Assembly (NCBI GenBank): GCA_021788625.1
Contig: JAJYKL010000029.1
Location: forward strand, 1 to 44,698
Source of the DNA: Chloroflexota bacterium
GTDB lineage: Bacteria; Chloroflexota; Anaerolineae; J036; Brachytrichaceae
Reading direction: 5' to 3'
DNA: 44,698 nt
The notes under the pieces are model-generated. The model searched no databases. It had not been told where the DNA came from and worked only from the letters and a program-made list of their open reading frames with translations. The translations under genes were made by a program, and so were the position numbers. How positions within the stretch are numbered: the stretch's first letter is position 1; every line of letters begins with the position of its first letter. Positions 25,420-34,321 of this stretch are shown here, in pieces.

Positions 25420-28128
25420 TTACGGTGCCACATCGAAGTGTGTGTAGCCTGCCAGACTGCCGCTTGATGTAAAAGCTGTCACCTTGATCGTGTACCGCCC
25501 TGGTGCAAGTCCATCCGTGTTCCATTGAGTAAGCTGGTTGTCATTCACCGGGCTCAGATGCGGTCCGCTGATCCACTTCCATTGCCCGGGGTTATTGCCA
25601 TCGCCATATTCCACCTGGTATTTCTGGAAGCCAGGCGGATTCACCGTCCCACGGATCGAAAGTAACCCGTGCGAGACGACTGCTCCTTCGGCCGGTTGGC
25701 TGATAAGAATCTGGCTCGGCCCTGGTTGGTTGACCGGACTATTTAGCAGATTTGGGTCATTGGCTCGGGCGGCGCGCTCCACAGTCTCGTCGGGTGGCAA
25801 CGGTCCCTGGCCAGCTTTGAACACTTCCTTGCGCCGCCGATCAGCCGGGCATGCGGGCGACGGCGCATGGCCTCCATCGATGCAGATTTCCGCTTCGATG
25901 ATGCCTGGCGGGCGAACGAAATTCATTACGGGTGTTCCCGCCGTAGCCTGCTCAATGATTTGATGCCAGATGGGCGCAGCGCCAGTGACACCAGTCACCC
26001 CCTGCATGGGCGTGTCATCGGTATTGCCCACCCATACGCCTACGACCAGATTGGGTGTATAGCCAACGGTCAGGTTATCACGGAAGTCGTTGGTGGTACC
26101 GGTCTTCACAGCCGTCGGGCGGGAGGTTTTCAGCGGACTGTTGTAGCCGAACTCGGGAGCGCGCGCAGTATTGTCCGATAGGATACTGCTGATCAGGTAG
26201 GTGTACTGCGGAGCGATTACCTGCCCGACACGGTTGGCCTGTAAATAGTCGCGAACCACCTGCCCGTCTGGCAGCTCGACTTTGCTGATTGGTGTAGGGT
26301 TCATCAGCACGCCGTTATTCGCCAAAACGCTGTAACCCGTTGTCAGGTCAAGCAACCGCACCTCCCCTCCGCCCAAGGTTAACGCCAGGCCATATTGCGG
26401 GTTGGGGGGAAAGTGAATGCCCACTCGCTCAGTCATATTAAGGAAAGCAGGCAGGCCTACAAACTGCAGCGTCTTGACCGCTGGAACGTTCAAGCTCTCC
26501 GCCAGCGCATTACGCACCAGCACGGCACCGTGATACTTCATGTCATAGTTGGTGGGCGTGTACTTCTGGCCATACTGGTTGGTAAAAGTCGTCGGGGTGT
26601 CCCAGATGAGCGTGGCCGGCGTGTAGCCTTTCTCAAAGGCAGCGATGTAATTGAAGGGCTTGATGGACGATCCAGGTTGCCGTAGTGAAAGAGCCACATT
26701 CACCTGCCCGGCAATGGCTACGTTGTTGAAATCAGCGCTCCCCACCATCGCCAGAATCTCGCCTGTTTGCGGATTAATCACCACCGCTGCACTATTGTCG
26801 ACGTGCATGCCTTTCAGTTTGGCAATCTGGTCTTTCACCGCCCGATCTGCAATCTGCTGGATGCGTGGGTCAAGTGTTGTATAGACACGCAAGCCTGTGC
26901 GATACAGACCGTCCACACCGAAATCGTTGTCCAGGATTTGCTTCACATAGGTCAGAAAGTGTGGCGCGATAGACGAGTAGTTATTGACCGGCCCGGTGAA
27001 GGTTAAGGCGGCGATTTCATCTTCGGCAGGTTGCACCTGACTCTCCGTAATGTAACCCGCTTTAACCATCAGGCGCAGTACATCGGCCTGCCGTCGCAAC
27101 GTATTCTCCTTATTCGTCACCGGGTCCCACATCACGGGTGACTGTGGGATGCCAGCCAGCATCGACGCCTCGGCCAGGTCCAGATCGGAGGCACGTTTGT
27201 TGAAATACGTCTCAGCCGCTGCTTCAATTCCATACGACTGGTTGCCGTAGAAAATCTCATTGAGGTAGATTTCCAGGATCTGGTCGCGCGAATAACGCTG
27301 TGCCACAGCATTGGCCAGGACTATTTCGCGTAGTTTGCGTTGCAGCGTGCGTGAATTTCGTTCTTCTGGTGTGAGCAGCAGGTTGCGCGCCACCTGTTGG
27401 GTGATGGTGCTCCCGCCGCTCACAAAATCCCGCTCGGTCACGGCGTAATAAAGCACGCGCACGATGGCGATTGGATCGAAACCTACCGAGTAACGATAGA
27501 AATTGGGGTCCTCCGTGGCGATGGTGGCCTCTTTTACGTATGGGCTGATGCTACTCAGTTGAACGTATGTCCGGCGACCGGCCGCCGGGTTTGTTGGGTC
27601 GGTTAGCTCCACCAGCAGGTTGCCATCACGGTCGAAGATCTTGGTACTGGCGAATGATCCCTGCTGCACCTTCACCTCAAGCTCACTCGCGTCGGGTACC
27701 TCAGCACTGACAATAATGTAACCAGCCGCACCCAGTACCACCAGGGCGATGAAAGTAACCACCCCGATTAGCGATACCATAAAGAATATACGCGCCAGCT
27801 TAAAGCCTAATATGTGGGGGCGAGTTGATTTGGATGGCCGGCCAGTATTATGCCTGCCAACCTGCGTTGCCGCCGGCTCAGACGCAGCAAGGGCCGATTT
27901 TACAGAGGGCGCCGCGTGGCTACCCGTCATATTTGGAGCTACAGGTGGGGCAGGCGAAGGTTTGGCACCTGGTGAGGTGGAGTGTTTAGCACCTGGGTTT
28001 TCATCTCCCCACCGCCGCGGTGCAGTCGGAGAACCTCCTGGCGCGGGCACATAGCCAGCACGTTGTGGTGGAGGTGAAGGGGTTTGTCGGTCTGGTTTCC
28101 GCTTAGGCTGTTCAGATTGATCACTCAT
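25420..28128 (-). CDS. Class A penicillin-binding protein (transglycosylase/transpeptidase)
   Basis: The 902-residue protein has a proline-rich cytoplasmic N-terminus (1-105) and one transmembrane anchor (about 110-137). The glycosyltransferase domain (about 165-345) shows EDPNFYRY with the catalytic Glu, GGSTITQQVARNLLL, and QILEIYLNEIFYGNQSYG. The transpeptidase domain (about 430-725) has the SxxK Ser near 487 (RQPGSSIKPF), SLN near 545 and KTGTTNDFRD near 674. A linker and a C-terminal Ig-like/fibronectin-like domain (about 815-902: ILISQPAEGAVVSHGLLSIR and following) complete it. It polymerises and cross-links peptidoglycan outside the membrane. The long Pro-rich start may bind cytoplasmic partners. 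No clear ribosome site is seen at 28128. Confidence 0.95.
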   Translation of the reverse strand: MSDQSEQPKRKPDRQTPSPPPQRAGYVPAPGGSPTAPRRWGDENPGAKHSTSPGAKPSPAPPVAPNMTGSHAAPSVKSALAASEPAATQVGRHNTGRPSKSTRPHILGFKLARIFFMVSLIGVVTFIALVVLGAAGYIIVSAEVPDASELEVKVQQGSFASTKIFDRDGNLLVELTDPTNPAAGRRTYVQLSSISPYVKEATIATEDPNFYRYSVGFDPIAIVRVLYYAVTERDFVSGGSTITQQVARNLLLTPEERNSRTLQRKLREIVLANAVAQRYSRDQILEIYLNEIFYGNQSYGIEAAAETYFNKRASDLDLAEASMLAGIPQSPVMWDPVTNKENTLRRQADVLRLMVKAGYITESQVQPAEDEIAALTFTGPVNNYSSIAPHFLTYVKQILDNDFGVDGLYRTGLRVYTTLDPRIQQIADRAVKDQIAKLKGMHVDNSAAVVINPQTGEILAMVGSADFNNVAIAGQVNVALSLRQPGSSIKPFNYIAAFEKGYTPATLIWDTPTTFTNQYGQKYTPTNYDMKYHGAVLVRNALAESLNVPAVKTLQFVGLPAFLNMTERVGIHFPPNPQYGLALTLGGGEVRLLDLTTGYSVLANNGVLMNPTPISKVELPDGQVVRDYLQANRVGQVIAPQYTYLISSILSDNTARAPEFGYNSPLKTSRPTAVKTGTTNDFRDNLTVGYTPNLVVGVWVGNTDDTPMQGVTGVTGAAPIWHQIIEQATAGTPVMNFVRPPGIIEAEICIDGGHAPSPACPADRRRKEVFKAGQGPLPPDETVERAARANDPNLLNSPVNQPGPSQILISQPAEGAVVSHGLLSIRGTVNPPGFQKYQVEYGDGNNPGQWKWISGPHLSPVNDNQLTQWNTDGLAPGRYTIKVTAFTSSGSLAGYTHFDVAP

Positions 28129-28476
28129 TCGTAACTTCGATTACACACTATAGCAGGGCAATATGCATAACGTTTGACTACGTGCTGACGATTGTGCCAC
28201 GACTCGATAACGAACCATGGTATCCGCTGCTTGTCAACTAATGAGCCCAACCATATAATCACCGTGCATTCGTAAATGAAGCCGCCCAGCAGTGTTTGTG
28301 TATCGCTATTACGATGGTTGGCCGGGCTCACTGGAGCACAAACAACACCCAAGCCATATCCGTGCAAAGACCCGACTTTCACTATCCTGTGCATTCCATA
28401 CCGGCTGCACCCTACGGGCGATTGGCCGAACAACCATGCTATAACGTTCCGACTTATATGATGGAAGGAGTAAATC
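28129..28476. other. Divergent intergenic region with long 5' leader
   Basis: The 348 bp separate the penicillin-binding protein gene from the fucose-isomerase-like gene. A strong rightward promoter lies at 28231-28259. The transcript would have an untranslated leader of about 210 nt ending in GGAAGGAG before the ATG at 28477. I could not fold the leader into a known riboswitch by eye. No gene is seen in it. Confidence 0.5.
28231..28259 (+). promoter_or_regulatory. Promoter of the fucose-isomerase-like gene
   Basis: TTGTCA (28231-28236) and TATAAT (28254-28259) are separated by exactly 17 bp, one mismatch from the housekeeping consensus. Transcription would start near 28266, about 210 bp before the ATG. 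Confidence 0.8.
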
Positions 28477-30084
28477 ATGACAACGGTGTATCTTGTCGCG
28501 AGTGGTGATTTGCGTTTGTCGGCAAACCAGATGTGTTGGCCTGCGCAAGAAGCTATGGAACAAAAAGTGTTCGACGCGGTCAGGCGGGAGGGAGTCACGA
28601 TTAAACGCGCACACCCCTATGACCCCCTGGCCAAGCATGGCTTTATTGACAGCCAGAAGTATGGGATGGAGGTGTTCAGCAGAATACCGACCCAGGCACC
28701 TGTCATCGTCGCTGAGGCCGTCTGGCAGTACACGCACCATGTGCTGCCCGGGCTCATGACGCACCAGGGCCCCATCTTGACGACGGCTAACTGGAGTGGC
28801 CAGTGGCCTGGTCTGGTAGGTATGTTGAACCTGAATGGTTCACTCACCAAGGCGGGTCAGAAGTTCAGTACGTTGTGGAGCGAAGACTTCACCGACGACT
28901 TCTTTGTCAAAGGCCTGCGGACATGGCTCTCGAAGGGTAAGGTAACCCATAAACTTACACACGTGCATCCCTATGACTCCGTCGACGTTCCAGCCAGTTC
29001 AGCCCGAACGGGTCAGCGCGTGGCCAGCGAACTGCATAAAAATAAGGCCATCATGGGTATCTTCGATGAAGGCTGCATGGGAATGTATAACGCCATCATC
29101 CCTGATGAACTGCTGGCAGCCACCGGCGTCTTTAAGGAGCGCCTTAGCCAGTCAGCCCTTTACGCCAAAATGAGCACCGTCTCGGAGTCCGAGGCACGCG
29201 GTGTTTATGAGTGGCTGTTAGCCAAAGGTATGAAGTTCAATATCGGATCCGATGAGGCCAATGACTTGACGGAAGCACAGGTCATACAGCAGTGCAAGAT
29301 GTACATAGCCGCCGTCCGCATCGCCGACCAGTTCGGCTGCGCCACAGTTGGCATCCAGTACCAGCAAGGCCTGAAGGACCTGGTCCCGGCGTCGGATCTG
29401 GTGGAAGGCCTGCTGAATAATGTGGATCGCCCGCCCGTTTACGACGAGTCCGGCAGTGAGCTGTTCGCCGGCGAGGCCATCCCGCACTTCAACGAGGTGG
29501 ACGAGTGCGCCGGGCTGGACGGGCTGGTCACTTACCGGCTGTGGAAAAAACTGGGTTTTGCACCCGAAAACACGTTGCATGACGTGCGCTGGGGTCGCCA
29601 GTACAAAGGTCCAAGCAATAGCAGGATGATCGATGATTTCGTATGGTTATACGAAATCTCTGGTGCTGTTCCGCCTGCGCACCTGATAGACGGTTATGCG
29701 GGCGCCGTGAGCGAACGCCAAGCATCCATGTACTTTCCCCTGGGTGGTGGAACCATCAAGGGCGTTAGCAAGCCTGGCTGGGTGGTATGGAGCCGCGTGT
29801 TCGTCGCTGGTGGCAGGTTGAACTTTGATACCGGTCTGGCTGAGAGTGTAGTATTGCCGCGCGAGGAGACAGAGGAGCGCTGGAAGCTCACCACACCACA
29901 GTGGCCTGTCATGCACGCTGTGCTGCAAGGCATCACCCGCGACCAGTTCATGGCGCGCCATCAAGCCAACCACATTCAGGTGGCCTACGCTCCCAATAAA
30001 ACCGGCGCCCGGCGGGCTATGTTCGCCAAAGCCGCAGCGATGAAAGAAATGGGTATGAACGTCTCGTTTTGCGGGGAGATCTAG
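28477..30084 (+). CDS. L-fucose/arabinose isomerase-fold protein
   Basis: The 535-residue protein has the layout of the fucose isomerase superfamily: an N-terminal region with TANWSGQWPGLVGMLNLNG, a central part with GIFDEGCMGMYNAIIPDELL, an acidic stretch EAIPHFNEVDECAGLDGL in the position of the metal-binding Glu/Asp, and a C-terminal RHQANHIQVAYA with a His where FucI has its catalytic His. These proteins convert aldoses to ketoses using Mn. It diverges from classical FucI, so the substrate may be different. GGAAGGAG lies 8 bases before the ATG. It has its own strong promoter and is followed directly by a composite repeat element, so it is probably monocistronic. Confidence 0.72.
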   Translation: MTTVYLVASGDLRLSANQMCWPAQEAMEQKVFDAVRREGVTIKRAHPYDPLAKHGFIDSQKYGMEVFSRIPTQAPVIVAEAVWQYTHHVLPGLMTHQGPILTTANWSGQWPGLVGMLNLNGSLTKAGQKFSTLWSEDFTDDFFVKGLRTWLSKGKVTHKLTHVHPYDSVDVPASSARTGQRVASELHKNKAIMGIFDEGCMGMYNAIIPDELLAATGVFKERLSQSALYAKMSTVSESEARGVYEWLLAKGMKFNIGSDEANDLTEAQVIQQCKMYIAAVRIADQFGCATVGIQYQQGLKDLVPASDLVEGLLNNVDRPPVYDESGSELFAGEAIPHFNEVDECAGLDGLVTYRLWKKLGFAPENTLHDVRWGRQYKGPSNSRMIDDFVWLYEISGAVPPAHLIDGYAGAVSERQASMYFPLGGGTIKGVSKPGWVVWSRVFVAGGRLNFDTGLAESVVLPREETEERWKLTTPQWPVMHAVLQGITRDQFMARHQANHIQVAYAPNKTGARRAMFAKAAAMKEMGMNVSFCGEI

Positions 30085-30086
30085 TT

Positions 30087-30467
30087 CGACGGACATCGGA
30101 GGACGGACGACCGCGGTCGGTGGACCATGGACCAGGGATTCATCATTGCGAACCGAAGGTGAGGAATCTGGGCCGCGATGGATCAGTGACTCGCAGGGCG
30201 GACATGGCGAAATGAGTTGTGGTGGAGTCGAGGCTTTAGCCATTCACGGCGACCGACCAAAGTCTCAACTTCAGATGCGATGAACTGCATGTTCGCCGGT
30301 ATCTCTGATTGGTCACGACGCGGAGACGAACGCGCCGTGCCGACTGCGATGTGGGTATGGACCCAGTTCGGGTATGATTCCTCGGCTTCGCCTTGGAATG
30401 TCAATACCCTGGTCCCTGGTCGTCTCTAGGAGAGCCTGTCGCACCATCCGTCGATAGTCGTCCGTCG
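30087..30467. repeat. Composite inverted-repeat (REP/MITE-like) element
   Basis: Two 46-bp arms, 30123-30168 and 30376-30421, are inverted copies agreeing at 34 of 46 positions by my hand alignment, including GACC(A/A)(T/G)GGACCAGGG at the outer ends and GAGGAATC at the inner ends. The octamer CGACGGAC forms outer inverted ends at 30087-30094 and 30460-30467. A third hairpin lies inside: GTCGAGGCTTTAGCC (30227-30241) against GACCAAAGTCTCAAC (30255-30269). The element begins 3 bp after the stop of the isomerase-like gene and ends shortly before the VOC gene. GGACC-rich and GATTCCTC...TTCG repeats of this style are familiar from intergenic DNA of Chloroflexota. It explains the whole 400-bp gap; no gene is present. 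Confidence 0.7.
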
Positions 30468-30484
30468 ATATCTGAGGAACAACC

Positions 30485-30961
30485 ATGATTGAAGGCTTCT
30501 TCCACGTCTCATTTACAGTATCGAACCTGGAGGAGTCGGTGAAGTGGTTCACCGAGGTGCTGGGGCTGCAGTACCTGCGCGGGCAGATCCAGGAGAACGA
30601 ATATACCGGCCGGATGATTGGGTACACGAACGTGAAGTTGAAGGTGGCCCAACTACTCGTGCCGGGCATGCCGCTGCCTGCAAAAGGTAACCACCACATC
30701 GAGCTGATCGAGTATGTGCGGCCGCCGGGGCGCAGTGACCTGGACCTTTCCACCTGCAACACCGGTGTGGGGCACTGGGCCTTCATCGTGGACGACATCC
30801 ACGCCGAGTTCAACCGGCTGAAGGCGCTGGGGGTGAAGTTCAAGGCCGACGCACCAGTGGCGATCGAGTACGGCGTGAACAAGGGCGGCTGGGGCATCTA
30901 CTTCACGAACCCCGACGGCATCACGTTCGAGCTGATCCAACCCCCGCCGAAGAGGGAGTGA
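30485..30961 (+). CDS. VOC/glyoxalase-fold protein
   Basis: The 158-residue protein has two beta-alpha-beta-beta-beta modules. Candidate metal ligands are His7 (FFHVSFTVSN), Glu in HHIELIEYVRPPG, His in GHWAFIVDDIH and Glu in ITFELIQPP, the usual H/E...H/E set of lyase or dioxygenase-type VOC enzymes. GAGGAAC precedes the ATG at good spacing. Codons end in G or C more often than in the genes to its left, resembling the GC-rich module to its right. It could be a lactoylglutathione lyase-like, epimerase-like or resistance enzyme; nothing in the context decides. Confidence 0.85.
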   Translation: MIEGFFHVSFTVSNLEESVKWFTEVLGLQYLRGQIQENEYTGRMIGYTNVKLKVAQLLVPGMPLPAKGNHHIELIEYVRPPGRSDLDLSTCNTGVGHWAFIVDDIHAEFNRLKALGVKFKADAPVAIEYGVNKGGWGIYFTNPDGITFELIQPPPKRE

Positions 30962-31232
30962 GATTGGAGATTCAGGTTCCCTCCCATGGGTTGCTTACCG
31001 GTGCCGTGGTTAAGTATGGACCCCGCGGGAGGTTGATTCACAAGTTATCTGGCAAGCAAGCGATCATTCGGCATGCTCCGGGCAGGGCTCAGGCCAATCG
31101 TGGTGAGCCAGTCCAGTCAGGTGCATTCGGGCAGCAAGAATTGGACCTGTGTTAACCCATTCGTTTACGGTATGACACCTCGCGCGGGGGCCGCGGCACT
31201 CCCGGTGGTTCGGTAAGCAACCCACTTCCCGT
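30962..31232. other. Gene-free spacer at the edge of the GC-rich module
   Basis: The 271 bp lie between the VOC gene and the stop of the MacB-like gene. I see no gene, no intact insertion sequence and no convincing terminator. A short frame (30958-31155) lacks protein character. Confidence 0.4.
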
Positions 31233-33221
31233 TCATACCGTACGCAATGCCACGGTCGGCGACGTCCGAGACGCTCGAACGGCCGGCATCAAGCCTGCGA
31301 ACGCGCCGATCAGTATGGCTGAGACGATGCCGCCCAACCACGCCTCAACGGGGATCACGACGACCCAGCTCTTCGCGCTGGCGTATACGACTGTTGCCAC
31401 GGCACCGGCAAGCACGCCGACGATGCCGCCGATGACGGCGAGCAGGATCGACTCACCGAGGAACTGCGTCCGGATCTGGCCCTCCGTCGCACCAAGGGCA
31501 CGACGGAGACCGATCTCCGAGCGGCGTTCCAGAACCGAGATGATCATGATGTTGGCGACACCGATGGCACCCACGATCAGTGCCACAACCCCGAGCCCTA
31601 GAAAGAGGCTGTCGAACGCCCCCGCCGCAGCGGCTCGGGCGGTGAGCACGTCGGACGGCTGGCTCACGGCCACCTCGTACGGCGCCTCTGGGTTGGCGGT
31701 CCGCGCGAGCAACGACTGCACCGCCGCCTCATGACCGGTGGCGGTGCGAACGTAAATAGAGCTTGGCGGGCCGGCCTTAGCCTCGCCACGGACCATGCTG
31801 ACATAGCCGAGATACTTCTGGGCGGCTGGATAACCGACTAAGGCGCTGTAGTCAATGTCGGGCACCAGCGGCGAGGGCTTCAGAATGCCCGCGACATTGA
31901 ACCACTGGCCGCCCAGCCAAATGTGCTGATCAGGGAAGACGCGGTCGACGCCCAGATGCGCCGCGGCGGCCGAACCGAGTACCGCGACCGGTTCGCGGGC
32001 GGTGCCCTCGTTGAGCCAGTCGCCGCGAGCGACGCCGGTACCGAGTACCGACAGTAGGTTCAGACTGGTTGCCCGCACCTGGAGGCCACCGGTGATGCCC
32101 ACCGGGATCATCGAGTTCCGGTAGACCTTCTCTTCCTTCATCAGGCTGGTGTACGCCACCAGTTGGACGTTGTCCAGGAGTGTGATACGCCCTGGCGCTT
32201 CGAAAGGCAGCTTCGCCGCTCCCCCGGTGAGGCTCTGTCCAGGCTCGACGGTCAGCAGATTCGTGCCGAGTCGGTCGATCTCCGCGATCAGCCCGGCCTT
32301 CGAGGAGGAGGACAATCCGAGGACCCCTACGATCGCTGCCGTTCCGATCGCGATCCCGAGCGCGGACAGCGCTGCGCGCAGCGGTCGGGCGCGCAGCCCG
32401 GCACTCGCCACTCGCAGCCAGTCCTTCAGCTGCAATCGGCCGGCCCTGGCACTCACGGCACCTCTCGCTTCGCCCCCCGCACCGTCCATGGGCGCCACAA
32501 GGACACCGCAATCGCGGCGCCCGCCATCGCGGGTGGTGTCGGAGACCACCCGGCCGTCCAGTACCCGAATCTGGCGAGGCATCTGACCGGCGAGGCTCGT
32601 GTCGTGCGTGATCATGATGATGGTGGCGCCGGCGGCGTTGAGCTCGCGGATGAGTTCCATGATCGATGCGCCAGTAGTGCTGTCGAGGTTCCCCGTCGGT
32701 TCGTCGGCTAGAATGATTGCCGGACGCCCCACGAGAGCCCTGGCGATCGCAACCCGCTGCCGCTCCCCTCCGGAGAGCTGGGTGGGCTTGAAGCTCGCGC
32801 GTTTGGAGAGGCCGACTTGTTTGAGCGCCTCATCCGCGCGCCTGTACCGCTCGGCGGCGGGGACGCCGGAGTAGAGCAACCCGTCGGCGACGTTCTCCCG
32901 CACCGTGGCATGTTCGGCCAGGAAGAACTGCTGGAAGACGAATCCGATCTCCCGAGCCCGCAGTAGCGACAGCTCGCGGTCGCTCAGCCGCGCCACGTCG
33001 ACCTCACCGATCCGGACCACACCATTGCTGGGCCGCTCCAGCGTCCCCATGACGTGCAGGAGCGTGGACTTGCCCGACCCGGAAGGCCCGACGATCGCCA
33101 CCAGCTCGCCCCGCCGGACGGAAAAGGACACCCCCCGCAGGGCGGACACCGGCGGCTGCTCACCATAAATCTTGGTCACCCCATCTAATTCCAGAACTGA
33201 TTCGCCACTCATATCACTCAT
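31233..33221 (-). CDS. MacB-like ABC transporter (ATPase-permease fusion)
   Basis: The 662-residue protein has an N-terminal ATPase (about 8-230): Walker A VGPSGSGKSTLLH, signature LSGGERQRVAIARAL, Walker B IILADEPTGNLDS, H-loop MITHDTSL. After a linker comes a FtsX/MacB-type permease: TM1 near 285-305 (RAALSALGIAIGTAAIVGVL), a large extracytoplasmic domain (about 310-540) and three C-terminal helices. Unlike Gram-negative MacB, the order and the lipoprotein partner are Actinobacteria-like. Its ATG overlaps the stop of the membrane-fusion gene (ATGA). MacB-type proteins transmit mechanical work to a periplasmic or outer-face partner, exporting peptides, lipids or drugs. Confidence 0.9.
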   Translation of the reverse strand: MSDMSGESVLELDGVTKIYGEQPPVSALRGVSFSVRRGELVAIVGPSGSGKSTLLHVMGTLERPSNGVVRIGEVDVARLSDRELSLLRAREIGFVFQQFFLAEHATVRENVADGLLYSGVPAAERYRRADEALKQVGLSKRASFKPTQLSGGERQRVAIARALVGRPAIILADEPTGNLDSTTGASIMELIRELNAAGATIIMITHDTSLAGQMPRQIRVLDGRVVSDTTRDGGRRDCGVLVAPMDGAGGEARGAVSARAGRLQLKDWLRVASAGLRARPLRAALSALGIAIGTAAIVGVLGLSSSSKAGLIAEIDRLGTNLLTVEPGQSLTGGAAKLPFEAPGRITLLDNVQLVAYTSLMKEEKVYRNSMIPVGITGGLQVRATSLNLLSVLGTGVARGDWLNEGTAREPVAVLGSAAAAHLGVDRVFPDQHIWLGGQWFNVAGILKPSPLVPDIDYSALVGYPAAQKYLGYVSMVRGEAKAGPPSSIYVRTATGHEAAVQSLLARTANPEAPYEVAVSQPSDVLTARAAAAGAFDSLFLGLGVVALIVGAIGVANIMIISVLERRSEIGLRRALGATEGQIRTQFLGESILLAVIGGIVGVLAGAVATVVYASAKSWVVVIPVEAWLGGIVSAILIGAFAGLMPAVRASRTSPTVALRTV

Positions 33222-34321
33222 AACGACGGCACCACCACCTGATCGCCTTCGCGCAGATCGCCCTCGACCTCGACTCGTCCGTTTGCTGCGAACAGGCCCA
33301 GCTTCACGGCGACCAGCTCGCGTCGCCCGCCGGCGCGCACGACCTCGACCGCAAACCCGCCGCCGGATTTCCCAACGATCGCCGTGACCGGGACGCTCAG
33401 GGCGTTCTCCACTCCCTCGGTCGTGATTTCCACCTGAACCGGAACCTCGTCGAGTCCGTTCGCCTTTGCTGGGTTGTCGAGACTGATGTACGCCGGGATG
33501 TTCGCGACCCCGGCGTTGTCGTTCTTCCCAGCGGGAGGAAGGACGACGCTCCCGAACCGATCCACCTTTCCCATCACCGACTTGTTGCCGGGCAGAGTGA
33601 TCTGCGCACGGTCACCCTGCTTCACCTCATCCTGCTGCGACGGCTCGAGGGCTACCTGCACTTCCAGCGTGTCGGAAGTAGCAGACAGGACCTGCGTACC
33701 CGTTTGGGCGGATCCACCGAGTTCGCCGGTCACCTTGGCGACCCGTACTGGCTCGGGCAGGAAGATCGCATCAGCGGTTTTAAGCACTCCAGTCACGTCA
33801 AAGCCCTTGTCGTACTGGAGCAGCTCGAGGGCCTTCTCCGTCTTAGTGGTGAAATAGTTGTCGTCGGGATCGATGGCGACACCGGCGGCGACGTCGTAGC
33901 CGAGCTTGTGCATGTTCTGGTTGAGCTGACGGACGTCGTTGCCCTTATCACCCGGGTACAGGTCGCGATAGGCCGGGACGGTGCCACATAGCAGCAGCAC
34001 CGGATGGTCGTCCACTCGATAGAACACGTGGCCACAGGCGACCTTGGCACCGACATCGGGCAGCTCGGTGTATGTCCCGCGGGCCTGGTTAATCACGGAG
34101 TACGGCGAACCGTCCGAGCGCGCCCGATAGGTCAGGGTCCCGTACAGGGAGACCATAGCCGAGAGCTTCCCCTTTTCCACCTTTGCGGTGTTTACTGGCG
34201 GCTCCTGTTCGGCCGGGGTCGCTTGCTGCGTACTGGACCTGACAACCACGCCGCCGGTTACGATTGCGGCAACCAGGACGGCCGCTCCGGCCAGCACCCA
34301 TGTCTTCTGCACCACTGGCAT
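33218..34321 (-). CDS. Membrane-fusion protein with embedded peptidoglycan-binding domain
   Basis: The protein is about 367 residues from the ATG at 34321 (MPVVQKTWVLAGAAVLVAAI); that ATG overlaps the lipoprotein stop (TGATG). One N-terminal membrane anchor is followed by HlyD/MacA-type barrel strands, then a peptidoglycan_binding_1-like module (about 120-185: LYPGDKGNDVRQLNQNMHKL, GYD...YFTTKTEKALELLQ), and then the adaptor beta domain (LEVQVALEPSQQDEVKQGDR). In Actinobacteria such adaptors pair with MacB-like ABC proteins. The peptidoglycan-binding module suggests anchoring to the wall. It ends within the start of the MacB-like gene, indicating tight translational coupling. Confidence 0.88.
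   Translation of the reverse strand: MPVVQKTWVLAGAAVLVAAIVTGGVVVRSSTQQATPAEQEPPVNTAKVEKGKLSAMVSLYGTLTYRARSDGSPYSVINQARGTYTELPDVGAKVACGHVFYRVDDHPVLLLCGTVPAYRDLYPGDKGNDVRQLNQNMHKLGYDVAAGVAIDPDDNYFTTKTEKALELLQYDKGFDVTGVLKTADAIFLPEPVRVAKVTGELGGSAQTGTQVLSATSDTLEVQVALEPSQQDEVKQGDRAQITLPGNKSVMGKVDRFGSVVLPPAGKNDNAGVANIPAYISLDNPAKANGLDEVPVQVEITTEGVENALSVPVTAIVGKSGGGFAVEVVRAGGRRELVAVKLGLFAANGRVEVEGDLREGDQVVVPSL

Noticed and set aside
30100..30220. GGTCCACC/GACCGCGG-like words that at first sight recall a T-box antiterminator.
   Set aside because: The specifier stem and the conserved T-box core are absent; the words belong to the inverted-repeat element.
31166..31242. 10-bp perfect inverted repeat TACGGTATGA / TCATACCGTA with a 57-bp spacer at the edge of the GC-rich island.
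   Set aside because: A repeat of this length and spacing is expected by chance in a 45-kb window, and one arm is inside the MacB-like coding end.
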